Shown: in pieces, positions 1 through 11,900 of the stretch | Numbering within the stretch: position 1 is the stretch's first letter | How the letters are laid out: each line of letters starts with the position of its first letter | Assembly (NCBI GenBank): GCA_029465975.1 | Contig: CM055743.1 | Span: 19,841,220 to 19,905,219, forward strand | Direction of reading: 5' to 3' | DNA: 64,000 nt | Source of the DNA: Dallia pectoralis | Lineage: Eukaryota > Chordata > Actinopteri > Esociformes > Umbridae | Notes under the pieces: generated by a model | What the model was told of the DNA's origin: nothing | Seen by the model: only the letters and a program-made list of their open reading frames with translations | The model's database searches: none | Made by a program: the position numbers and the translations under genes

Positions 1-309
1 CAGGTTTACTATAAGTGCCTTGCTTTGGGGGACCCTTTGGCTCTAAAATCCCTCCGTGCTCAGCGTCTCTTGGCCCACCTGCGTCACCCGGTGTGTGTGG
101 AGCTGGCTCTGGTGCTTTGGTTCCTTCCTGCCATGTCTCTGGACCGGCTGCTGTTAGCGGGGAGTCTGTCTGCCTACCTGGGCTTGGCTCACTCCCTGGA
201 CACACAGGACTGTGCCTACCTCAGTGTCCAGCTGCACAGCAAACTGCGCCTCTTCTCTCTGTCACATTGGGATGCCGCTCAGGAAAATGACAGTGACAAG
301 CAGGAATAA
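1..309 (+). CDS. nrm: nurim, C-terminal part (partial, 5' end outside window)
   Basis: Nurim is a multi-pass inner nuclear membrane protein related to isoprenylcysteine methyltransferase-like proteins. Frame 1 is open from base 1 to the TAA at 307-309. It reads QVYYKCLALGDPLALKS, then LRAQRLLAHLRHP, then a hydrophobic segment (VCVELALVLWFLPAMSLDRLLL) and YLGLAHSLDTQDCAYL. This matches the C-terminal pattern I recall for vertebrate nurim (RAQRL..HLRHPV..EL, then DRLLL..YLGLAH.LD.QD..YL). The upstream exon or exons lie outside the window, so I cannot place the splice acceptor. An AATAAA at 305-310 overlaps the stop codon and a second follows at 309-314, so the 3'UTR is probably short. The next gene downstream is ppp1r18, the same neighbour and order as in the human MHC region, which supports the call. 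Confidence 0.87.
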   Translation, partial: QVYYKCLALGDPLALKSLRAQRLLAHLRHPVCVELALVLWFLPAMSLDRLLLAGSLSAYLGLAHSLDTQDCAYLSVQLHSKLRLFSLSHWDAAQENDSDKQE

Positions 310-420
310 ATAAAACTCATGGGTTTTAATAAATAACACATTAAGGGACAGTTTCACAGAATAAGCCTATTCATAATAACATCAAGCTCATTGGAGATGT
401 TTAAATGGCTTGATTTGTTA

Positions 421-1463
421 ATCCGGGACTAGGGCTAATTACAGTCTATAAACCTAGCCCCTAACAGTGAGAGTAGTCCTGGACTAGGGCTAATTACAGT
501 CTATGAACCTAGCCACTAACAGTGAGAGTAGTCCTGGACTAGGGCTTATTACAGTCCATGAACCTAGCCCCTAACAGTAAGAGTAGTCCTGGACTAGGGC
601 TTATTACAGTCCATGAACCTAGCCCCTAACAGTGAGAGTAGTCCTGGACTAGGGCTTATTACAGTCCATGAACCTAGCCCCTAACAGTAAGAGTAGTCCT
701 GGACTAGGGCTTATTACAGTCCATGAACCTAGCCCCTAACAGTAAGAGTAGTCCTGGACTAGGGCTAATTACAGTCTATAAACCTAGCCCCTAACAGTGA
801 GAGTAGTCCTGGACTAGGTCTAATTACAGTCCATGAACCTAGCCCCTAACAGTGAGAGTAATCCGGGACTAGGGCTTATTACAGTCCATGAACCTAGCCC
901 CTAACAGTGAGAGTAATCCGGGACTAGGGCTTATTACAGTCCATGAACCTAGCCCCTAACAGTGAGAGTAATCCGGGACTAGGGCTTATTACAGTCCATG
1001 AACCTAGCCCCTAACAGTAAGAGTAGTCCTGGACTAGGTCTAATTACAGTCCATGAACCTAGCCCCTAACAGTGAGAGTAATCCGGGACTAGGGCTTATT
1101 ACAGTCCATGAACCTAGCCCCTAACAGTGAGAGTAGTCCGGGACTAGGGCTTATTACAGTCCATGAACCTAGCCCCTAACAGTGAGAGTAGTCCTGGACT
1201 AGGGCTTATTACAGTCCATGAACCTAGCCCCTAACAGTGAGAGTAGTCCGGGACTAGGGCTAATTACAGTCTATAAACCTAGCCCCTAACAGTGAGAGTA
1301 GTCCGGGACTAGGGCTAATTACAGTCTATAAACCTAGCCCCTAACAGTGAGAGTAGTCCTGGACTAGGTCTAATTACAGTCCATGAACCTAGCCCCTAAC
1401 AGTAAGAGTAGTCCGGGACTAGGGCTTATTACAGTCCATGAACCTAGCCCCTAACAGTGAGAG
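421..1463. repeat. 55-bp minisatellite, about 19 copies
   Basis: The unit begins GGACTAGGGCTTATTACAGT and continues with CCATGAACCTAGCCCCTAAC. Copies differ at a few positions (GTCCTGG/ATCCGGG, TTATT/TAATT, CCATG/CTATA). The array lies just after the nrm 3' end and has no coding potential. Confidence 0.95.
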
Positions 1464-2459
1464 GTGAGAGTTTTTTCTGGGTTGAACACAGCAGCTGACA
1501 AAAGTCTGAATTTTTAGTGTTTATTATTTGGTAGGGATACACTTAAATGGGATTTACAGTCATAAAAATGTAACACAATCAATTCATTTTATAATTCAAA
1601 GTCTGTGCTTTTATAATTCAAGTAAAAGCACAATTCAAATGCACAGCATTTGTTTTTTCTTAATACATTCACAAAATGGAAGTCGTACCGTTTCCTGGGC
1701 CCGTGCACAAGAGAGGTGAACCAAGTAGCCTCCAAACCAACAAATCCAACTCTCAGAGGCTAACTGGGTGCTCTTATTTACCCTTGTACTTCCTTAATCA
1801 CTGCTTACAGGGTGTGGGGGACTATTAGCTATTCATCCAGGGGTAATTGGTGGCAGACATCACCATATAAATTGTCACATCCAGCTCCTTTATACTTGTC
1901 ATGATGTTTATGACACTAATCACCATGGTCAACCAAGATGGTTTGCGACGTATTCAAGGGGGATTCAGATTATTATTATTTTTATGATGAACTTTGTCGA
2001 CGGTCCCTTGCTGTCGGTCCCCAACTATGTCTCGTCCGGGTTTAAAACTACAGGTCTGCAGTGATGTCCAGCAGTACGTTCTGTCTCCCGTAACCCGTCC
2101 ATTAATTCACTCATTATTATTAGTCTCTCCCAATTAACGGGCCAAACGCTTGACAGGATGGGTTAGTGGCAGACGGGAGGTTTCTATAAACGCCTTTTCG
2201 TAGGTCGGCCAATATGGTGTGTGCCACTAACTCCCTGGACGGAATTTAAAGTCTTTATCGGATTACAGTAGTCGGACAGCACCGAAGCCCAGAATATTTA
2301 CTACTAATGGATGGGTTTTAGGTGTGCATGTTCTGATTCACAGTGGGGTCGGTGTAAGATAACAGAGCTACATAAACATAAGTACTCCTGATTGATCGAT
2401 TAATCAACTAGACATTGGAACGCTTTAAAGATCAATCATCCTCACAGTGGTGTTTGGAG
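1464..2459. other. intergenic region between nrm and ppp1r18
   Basis: Unique, moderately AT-rich sequence. I see no conserved coding exon or transposon end. It probably holds the ppp1r18 promoter, but I recognise no individual site. Confidence 0.5.
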
Positions 2460-2540
2460 CGCATTACGCACAAGAGGCGCAGATAGAAGCGGGTGGAGAT
2501 GACCAAACCAACACAAATTAGGATATAAAACATTGGATTG
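2460..2540 (+). other. ppp1r18: possible non-coding first exon of ppp1r18
   Basis: A strong donor (GATTG|GTAAGTGCG) sits at 2540/2541. A pyrimidine-rich acceptor ending in CCAG lies at 2944, 53 bases before the conserved start ATG at 2998. This suggests a 5'UTR exon ending at 2540 spliced to 2945. The 5' boundary is arbitrary. The call rests on splice-site shape only. Confidence 0.3.
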
Positions 2541-2997
2541 GTAAGTGCGGATTTCTAAAAACATTGTTTAAAAGCTCAAACTGATGCAATTGGTGAACGT
2601 TTGGAATGCAAACATACATTAATGTGAAGAAGAAGCAAAGGCAACACAAAACCATCAGCTAAACGCGTGATTGGCCTTATGAGCAGGAAAGTTAACCACA
2701 ATGAGAAAGTTTATGTAGATGATGTAATCTTGTATACATTGGGTGAGTTATAGCCACCTGGTTTTATACATATGTATGCATATTTAAATAGAATATATAC
2801 CGCTATTTGGAGGCTCAGTTTGTCACTTCATTCTTTAACAGTTGTCTATCATTTGTTCCAAAAGCCAATGTCCTAGACGATTATAATCAAAACATTTTTT
2901 ATATTATTTAAAGCATCTTCCTATGTGTTCCTTGTCATTGCCAGAGCATCAAAAGAGGAGATTAGGCAGCTTGCCAAACCAAGAGCTGTTCTCTGTT

Positions 2998-5900
2998 ATG
3001 TCTGTCTCTTATTTACCGGGATGGAAACAACTCCTGCTGGAACGGAAGAGGAAGGAGGAGGAGGAACGGGAGAAGAGAGAAAAGGAGGAGGAGGCCAAAC
3101 TAGCCAGCATACCTGCCTGGAAGCGAGGGATCATCCAGAGAAGGAGAATGAAACTGGACAGTTGCGGGGACAAGGAGAGGGAGGGGCCTCAAGTCAAGGA
3201 GAGGGAGGGGCCTCAAGTCAAGGAGAGGGAGGGCCCTCAAATCAAGGAGAGGGAGGGCCCTCAAGTCAAGGAGAGGGAGGGCCCTCAAGGCAAGGAGAGG
3301 GAGGGCCCTCAAGGCAAGGAGAGGGAGGGGCCTCAAGTCAAGGAGAGGGAGGGGCCTCAAGTCAAGGAGAGGGAGGGGCCTCAAGTCAAGGAGAGGGAGG
3401 GGCCTCAAGTCAAGGAGAGGGAGGGGCCTCAAGTCAAGGAGAGGGAGGGGCCTCAAGTCAAGGAGAGGGAGGGGCCTCAAGTCAAGGAGAGGGAGGGGCC
3501 TCAAGTCAAGGAGAGGGAGGGGCCTCAAGTCAAGGAGGAGAGGTCCCCTTCTGATGTTCTGAGTGACCATGACAGCCCTGTGCTGGTGCAGGTAGCAGGT
3601 GAACCACCACTTAGCCCAGATGGCACAGGGCTGTGGTTAGAAGAAGAGGCTAAACCTCACAGCCAGGCTTTAATGGAGACCATCACTCCTGTCCGTCAAA
3701 ACCCATTCATCCGCACACATGGCGGGTGGAGGAGGGGAAGAGAAAAAGAGACGGCTGAGGTGACGGGCCAAGAGAAAGAAAATGAGCAAGAAATAGAACT
3801 GGGGAGAGTGATAGAAAAGGAGAAAGAAAGAGGCCATGTCAAAGGTTATGATGGGGAGTCAGGAAGAGGAAGAAATATTGAAATAAGGATTGAGCGATAC
3901 CGAGACAAAAGTGCTGTGAAAGAGATGAGCCCGGATACTGTGGGAGACAGGGAAAGGGAATGCCCAAGAGACAGGGAAAGGGAATACCCAAGAGACAGGG
4001 AAAGGGAATACCCAAGAGACAGGGAAAGGGAATACCCAAGAGACAGGGAAAGGGAATACCCAAGAGACAGGGAAAGGGAATACCCAAGAGACAGGGAAAG
4101 GGAATGCTCAACAGGGACAGAAGAGAGAGAAGAGGGAGACTCAAATCCTCTAAGCCCCAAGTATCCCCATCCACAAGTCCCAGGCCTTCGTACCATCAGA
4201 GCAGACAACATAATCATCATCGAACAGGACAGAAAGGGAAGTGATGAAAGGGGAGGTAGAAGAAGAGAATCAGACAGAGATATGGATGCTGAGCAGGAAA
4301 AAAGAGGTGTTAAAATGGACCTGAGGGAGCTTCTGGCTGGTGGCGGGAGTTTCACGGAGATCAGAGCCTCAGAAATACTCATTATTAAACCCTTAGCTGG
4401 CACTGAGGACTGCAGAAGTGGATGTCTAAAAGGAACCGACAGGAAAGGAGATGGAAAAAGAGAGAGAGAAGGTAAATGCAATAAAGATGGAAGGAAGGCC
4501 TGTGAGAGGGAGCTGGAGAAAGAGGTCAAATGGACGAAGAAGAAGAAAGATAAAGAAAGGGAGAAATATCAACCATGGACACAAGCTTCTTCTGAAAAAA
4601 TGGAAAGAAAATTTGACATGGACGATGTTCTCCACAGTGAGAGAGGTGTTCGGGTGAGTGAGTTGCTTAGTAAATTTGGCGAACATACAAAGAAACATCC
4701 AAAGCTCCCGTCCCGGTCTAAAAGCTCTGAGTGTTTCATCCGCACAGGCAGGTTCAGAGGAACATCTGGTCTGGGCGAGGAGGATTTCACAGGGGAGGAG
4801 AACAATTTGGGAATCAGGGGTGTTCCCAAGAGGTCATTTAGCTTCTCCGACCGGGAAAAATGTGCAATTGAGAATGGCATTAAGGATGAGAAGAACCATG
4901 AAAAGGTGGTGGAGCGGACATATTCAGATAGGAGGGTGGCTCCTTGGAGAAAGGTAATGGAGAGGAGATGTTCAGAGAGGGGAGAGGTGCCGGGGGGTTG
5001 TCCCTCAGATAAAGCACAGGCAAGGAAGCTTAGAGGGGGCTGTATAAAAGTGGACAGGGAGGTTAAAAATAAAGAGGCCTCATTTGCTCGTAGAGTGTCA
5101 ATCAAACACGATGGGCGAGAGAAGCCTGTGGAGATGGATGTCATGCGAGTAAAAGAAGAAAGTGTGAGTTGGATGGAAAGGCCAAAGAGCACAGAGAGAG
5201 AGGTGGTGATCGCAAGACAGACTGAGTCTCAAATGTGTGAGGGAACGACATCAGTCTTCAGGAGGGGATCAGATGGAAGAGACGTAAGAAGGGGGTCCGA
5301 TTTGAGGAACTGCACAATTTCTGTCGAAAAGACTCAGCAAAACAGTTTGATCCCCCTGTCTGTAGACAGAGCCATTACCCCGCAGTCTGTAGACAGAGCC
5401 ATTACCCCGCAGTCTCTAGACAGAGCCATTACCCCGCAGTCTGTAGACAGAGCCATTACCCCGCAGTCTGTAGACAGAGCCATTACCCTGCAGTCTGTAG
5501 ACAGAGCCATTCCCCCGCAATCTGTAGACAGAGCTAGTCCACCGCAGTCTGTAGACAGAGCTAGTCCACCGCAGTCTGTAGACAGAGCTAGTCCACCGCA
5601 GTCTGTAGACAGAGCTAGCCCACCACAGTCTGTAGACAGAGCCATTACCCCGCAGTCTGTAGACAGTGCCATTACCCCGCAGTCTGTGGACAGAGCCATT
5701 ACCCCGCAGTCTGTAGACAGAGCCAGTCTCCCTCAGTCTGTAGATAGAGCCATTCCCCCGCAGTCTGTAGACAGAGCCAGTCCCCCACAGTCTGTAGAGA
5801 GAACCAGACCTCCGCAGTCTGCCGATAACCATTACAGACATATATCCACATTTACTGAGTGCTCAACCAGCTTGCACAACACTGTGGAATGTGAAGGAAC

Positions 5901-8900
5901 TGGGAACCATTCAGCCCAGTCGCCATTGTCACCTCAAACAGAAGACCTTGTCAATAAGATTGAAAAATTCGGAGTGACAGCAAATGAAGGTGACAATGAC
6001 AAGGCGACCCAAACATCCACTCAGGAGTGCAAAGGCATGATCGAGGAGAACATTGAGACTGTCAGGGGGAACAAAGAGTTCATAATCGGGGAGAGCATTG
6101 AGACTGTCAGGGGGAACAAAGAGTTCATAATCGGGGAGAGCATTGAGACTGTCAGGGGGAACAAAGATTTTGGGAGGGCAGGTGAGTTTATCAAAGACAT
6201 CGCACAGCCACCTGGCGCACATGTGCACAGTCACCTTGAAAAGTCAGTTCCGGAAGTGACCCCTAGGGGTCCTATGTCCCCAAAGAGCATTACCTCGGTT
6301 GGAATCCCTCCAACACTTCTTGATATCCACATTCCCACAACCGTGTTCTACGGTGTGGGGGAAACACCAGAGAAGAAAAAGCCAAGCCTCCTAAGTGAAG
6401 ACGAAGACCAGAGCTGTAAAGGAGGGAAAGATGTAGAGAGAAGGGATAGTTGGAGGATCGGCAAGCCCTTGTCTCGAATCGAATCTCTAAGAGAGAAAAT
6501 ACGTCAAGAAGAGGATAAGCTGAGGAACATGGATGATGTGGCAACGTCCGGAGATGAGGAGGATGTACCAGAGGGGATGGAAAAGGCTGTGACAAGATGG
6601 GCTAGAAGAGCTTTAAGTTCAGACAGGTGTGAGGAAGGAGAACGGGGAAGCCAAATTGAGCGAGAGAGACAGAGACAGGAAAGCTCTGCACCGCAGACAA
6701 TACAAACACAGGAAGTAAGCGTGTTGAAAGCCGGCCCCCAACTTCCTGTTCCTCTCTTGTTCTCGCAAGCTGTCAAAGAAGAGGAAGAAACCATTGCCGT
6801 CTCCAATGTCAACTGGTTCAGTTCTCATACGATCGAGGGAGAAGATCCAACCAAACATGTAGTAGAGGACTTAAGGTGCGAAAACAGTCTGACGAGAAAA
6901 CAGGACACCAGAAGCAGAGGAGGTGGAGGAGATCAAGGAGAGGAGAAGACCTCAGAGGAAGAGCACAGACAGCATTATTTTCCGCGCTCGCGTTCGACTT
7001 CACCTTTAAACTCCATCTCCCCCTCGCCGCCTCACCTGCACTCTCTCACTGAGATGAGCCGGATTTATAACTTGAAACCCGTGGGGTCCAGGACAGCAGT
7101 GTGCCTGACTGAGAAGACCACAGACAGGCCAATCCCATTACCCACTACCAAGGTACAGTCTCAAACATGTGCAGCACACAAAGAACCATGCAGTCCGGAG
7201 AGAACGGTCGGGAGGCTGAAACAGAAGCAGATGTGGGTTGGTGGGGTGGCTTTGGGGAGCAAGACCTTGACAAGCGAAGAAAACGCTGGATTAAAGACTG
7301 TACAACGTCAGGTAGAGCAGCTTCCGTTACGAGATCAACAGGAAGTACAGATACTGTCACACAATGACAACGGAGGTCTATCGTTCCTTAATGAAATCAC
7401 ACATTTCAAGGATAGGGAGTCTCAAGTCCAGCAAACCCCTGGGATACCTAACAACCAGCCAAATTATGAATCAAAGCAGGAACAAACGAAGCAAAAGGAC
7501 CAGCAAACCCCTGGGATACCTAACAACCAGCCAAATTATGAATCAAAGCAGGAACAAACGAAGCAAAAGGACCAGCAAACCCCTGGGATACCTAACAACC
7601 AGCCAAATTATGAATCAAAGCAGGAACAAACGAAGCAAAAGGACCAGCAAACCCCTGGGATACCTAACAACCAGCCAAATTATGAATCAAAGCAGGAACA
7701 AACGAAGCAAAAGGACCAGCAAACCCCTGGGATACCTAACAACCAGCCAAATTATGAATCAAAGCAGGAACAAACGAAGCAAAAGGACCAGCAAACCCCT
7801 CAAAGTCCTGTTAAGTCTCAGTCTTCTCCACACCTGCTATCTGAAAGTACTCCTCAACCCAAGCTGGCCCAGTGTAACCAGCCTACATCTATTACCATCC
7901 ACTATAGACCTCTCCTGACACCCTCTCCTGAGAACACATTACACCCAGACCGTGGTGTCCCTCAGGCAGCACCATCCTCATGCTCACCCACCTCCTCAAA
8001 GTCTCCCTCTCTTTCCCCCTTCTCCTCCCAGTCTCACTCTCCTGCCCCCACCTCCTCCAAGTCTCCATCTCCTGCCCCTACCTCCTCCAAGTCTCCATCT
8101 CCTTCCCCCACCTCCTCCCAGTCTCCCTCTCCTTCCCCCACCTCCTCCCAGTCTCCCTCTCCTGCCCCCACCTCCTCCAAGTCTCCCTCTCCTGCCCCCA
8201 CCTCCACCAAGTCTCCATCTCCTTCCCCCACCTCCTCCCAGTCTCCCTCTCCTGCCCCCACCTCCTCCCAGTCTCCCTCTCCTTCCCCCACCTCCTCCCA
8301 GTCTCCCTCTCCTGCCCCCACCTCCTCCCAGTCTCCATCTCCTTCCCCCACCTCCTCCCAGTCTCCCTCTCCTGCCCCCACCTCCTCCAAGTCTCCATCT
8401 CCTTCCCCCACTTCCTCCAAGTCTCCATCTCCTGCCCCCACCTCCTCCAAGTCTCCATCTCCTTCCCCCACCTCCTCCAAGTCTCCATCTCCTGCCCCCA
8501 TCTCATCCCAGTTTACCATCCGGAGCGCATCTGGAAACAAGCAGGTCAAGAGGGGCACTACCATCACCATCACCCCCCGGAAGCCTATCGTAGTGGTAGC
8601 CATGGAAACGGTGGCAGTGTCCTCAGGACCACCGGCCAAGACGTCTGCCCAAGCCCAGCTGCCTGTCCTTACTGAGGTAGTAGAGACAGGCAAGAAGAGG
8701 TACCCCACCGTAGAGGAGATACAAGTGATTGGCGGGTATCAGAACCTAGACAAGTCCTGTCTGGTCAAGAGTCCCAAAGGGTCTCGCAAAGAGGTGAGTC
8801 TAAACTTACGGTCAGCTTATATTTGCATCACAATGTAGGATAATATCTTATTATACGTGCATAATATCGTATTATATGTGCATAATATCTTATTATATGT

Positions 8901-11900
8901 GCATAATGTCTTATTATATGTGCATAATGTCTTATTATATGTGCATAATATCTTATTATATGTGCATAATATCTTATCATACGTGCATAATATCTTATTA
9001 TATGTGTATAATATCTTATCATATGTGCATAATATCTTATTATATGTGCATAATATCTTATTATATGTGCATAATATCTTATTATATGTGCATAATGTCT
9101 TATTATATGTGCATAATATCTTATTATATGTGCATAATATCTTATCATACGTGCATAATATCTTATTATATGTGCATAATATCTTATTATATGTGTATAA
9201 TATCTTATTATATGTGCATAATATCTTATTATATGTGTATAATATCTTATCATATGTGTATAATATCTTATTATATGTGCATAATATCTTATCATATGTG
9301 TATAATATCTTATCATATGTGTATAATATCTTATTATATGTGCATAATATCTTATCATATGTGTATAATATCTTATTATACTTGTATAATATCTTATTAT
9401 ACGTGTATAATAATATCTTATATATGTGTATAATATCTTATTATATGTGCATAATATCTTATTATATGTGCATAATATCTTATTATATGTGTATAATATC
9501 TTATTATACTTGTATAATATCTTATTATACGTGTATAATAATATCTTATATATGTGCATAATATCTTATTATATGTGTATAATATCTTATTATATGTGCA
9601 TAATATCTTATTATATGTGTATAATATCTTATCATATGTGTATAATATCTTATTATATGTGCATAATATCTTATCATATGTGTATAATATCTTATCATAT
9701 GTGTATAATATCTTATTATATGTGCATAATATCTTATCATATGTGTATAATATCTTATTATACTTGTATAATATCTTATTATACGTGTATAATAATATCT
9801 TATATATGTGTATAATATCTTATTATATGTGCATAATATCTTATTATATGTGCATAATATCTTATTATATGTGTATAATATCTTATTATACTTGTATAAT
9901 ATCTTATTATACGTGTATAATAATATCTTATATATGTGCATAATATCTTATCATATGTGCATAATATCTTATTATATGTGCATAATATCTTATTATATGT
10001 GTATAATAATATCTTATCATATGTGCATAATATCTTATCATATGTGTATAATATCTTATTATATGTGCATAATATCTTATCATATGTGTATAATATCTTA
10101 TTATACTTGTATAATATCTTATTATACGTGTATAATAATATCTTATATATGTGTATAATATCTTATTATATGTGCATAATATCTTATTATATGTGCATAA
10201 TATCTTATTATATGTGCATAATATCTTATTATATGTGCATAATATCTTATTATATGTGCATAATATCTTATTATATGTGCATAATATCTTATCATATGTG
10301 CATAATATCTTATCATATGTGCATAATATCTTATTATACGTGTATAATAATATCTTATATATGTGCATAATATCTTATTATATGTGCATAATATCTTATT
10401 ATATGTGCATAATATCTTATTATACTTGTATAATATCTTATTATACGTGTATAATAATATCTTATATATGTGCATAATATCTTATTATATGTGCATAATA
10501 TCTTATTATATGTGTATAATATCTTATTATACTTGTATAATATCTTATTATACGTGTATAATAATATCTTATTATATGTGTATAATATCTTATTATATGT
10601 GCATAATATCCTATCATACGTGCATAATATCTTATCATATGTGCATAATATCTTATCATATGTGCATAATATCTTATTATATGTGCATAATATCTTATTA
10701 TATGTGCATAATATCTTATTATATGTGCATAATATCTTATTATATGTGCATAATATCTTATCATATGTATATTATATGTGCATAATATCTTATTATATGT
10801 GCATAATATCTTATTATATGTGCATAATATCTTATTATAATATCTTATTATATGTGCATAATATCTTATTATATGTGCATAATATCTTATTATATGTGCA
10901 TAATATCTTATTATATGTGCATAATATCTTATCTTATTATATGTGCATAATATCTTATTATATGTGCATAATATCTTATTATATGTGCTAATATTTATTA
11001 TATGTGCATAATATCTTATTATATGTGCATAATATCTTATTATATGTGCATAATATCTTATTATATGTGTATTATATCTTATTATATGTGCATAATATCT
11101 TATTATATGTGCATAATATCTTATTATATGTGCATAATATCTTATTATATGTGCATAATATCTTATTATATGTGCATAATATCTTATTATATGTGCATAA
11201 TATCTTATTATATGTGCATAATATCTTATTATATGTGCATAATATCTTATTATATGTGTGTAATATCTTATTATATGTGCATAATATCTTATTATATGTG
11301 CATAATATCTTATTATATGTGCATAATATCTTATTATATGTGCATAATATCTTATTATATGTGCATAATATCTTATTATATGTGCATAATATCTTATTAT
11401 ATGTGCATAATATTTTATTATACGTGCATAATATCTTATTATACGTGCATAATATCTTATTATATGTGCATAATATCTTATTATATGTGCATAATATCTT
11501 ATTATATGTGCATAATATCTTATTATATGTGCATAATATCTTATTATATGTGCATAATATCTTATTATATGTGTGTAATATCTTATTATATGTGCATAAT
11601 ATCTTATCATACGTGCATAATATCCTATCATACGTGCATAATATCTTATTATATGTGCATAATATCTTATCATATGTGCATAATATCTTATTATATGTGT
11701 GTAATATCTTATTATACGTGTATAATAATATCTTATATATGTGTATTATATCTTATTATACGTGTATAATAATATCTTATATATGTGTATAATATCTTAT
11801 TATATGTGCATAATATCTTATTATACGTGCATAATATCTTATTATACGTGTATAATATCTCATTATATGTGTATAATATCTTTTTACGCGGGGATAATAT

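Noticed and set aside
2923..2997. Upstream ATG of ppp1r18 at 2923
   Set aside because: The 25 extra residues match nothing in the family, and an acceptor-like site at 2944 lies after it. The conserved N-terminus starts at 2998.
3100..8708. Long frames antisense or out of frame to ppp1r18 exon 1
   Set aside because: They are shadows of coding minisatellites. Only the phostensin frame has conserved flanks and joins correctly to exons 2 and 3.
8828..11792. Many Tyr/Ile/His-rich open frames on both strands
   Set aside because: They come from the 21-bp AT-rich array. A period divisible by three keeps frames open without selection.
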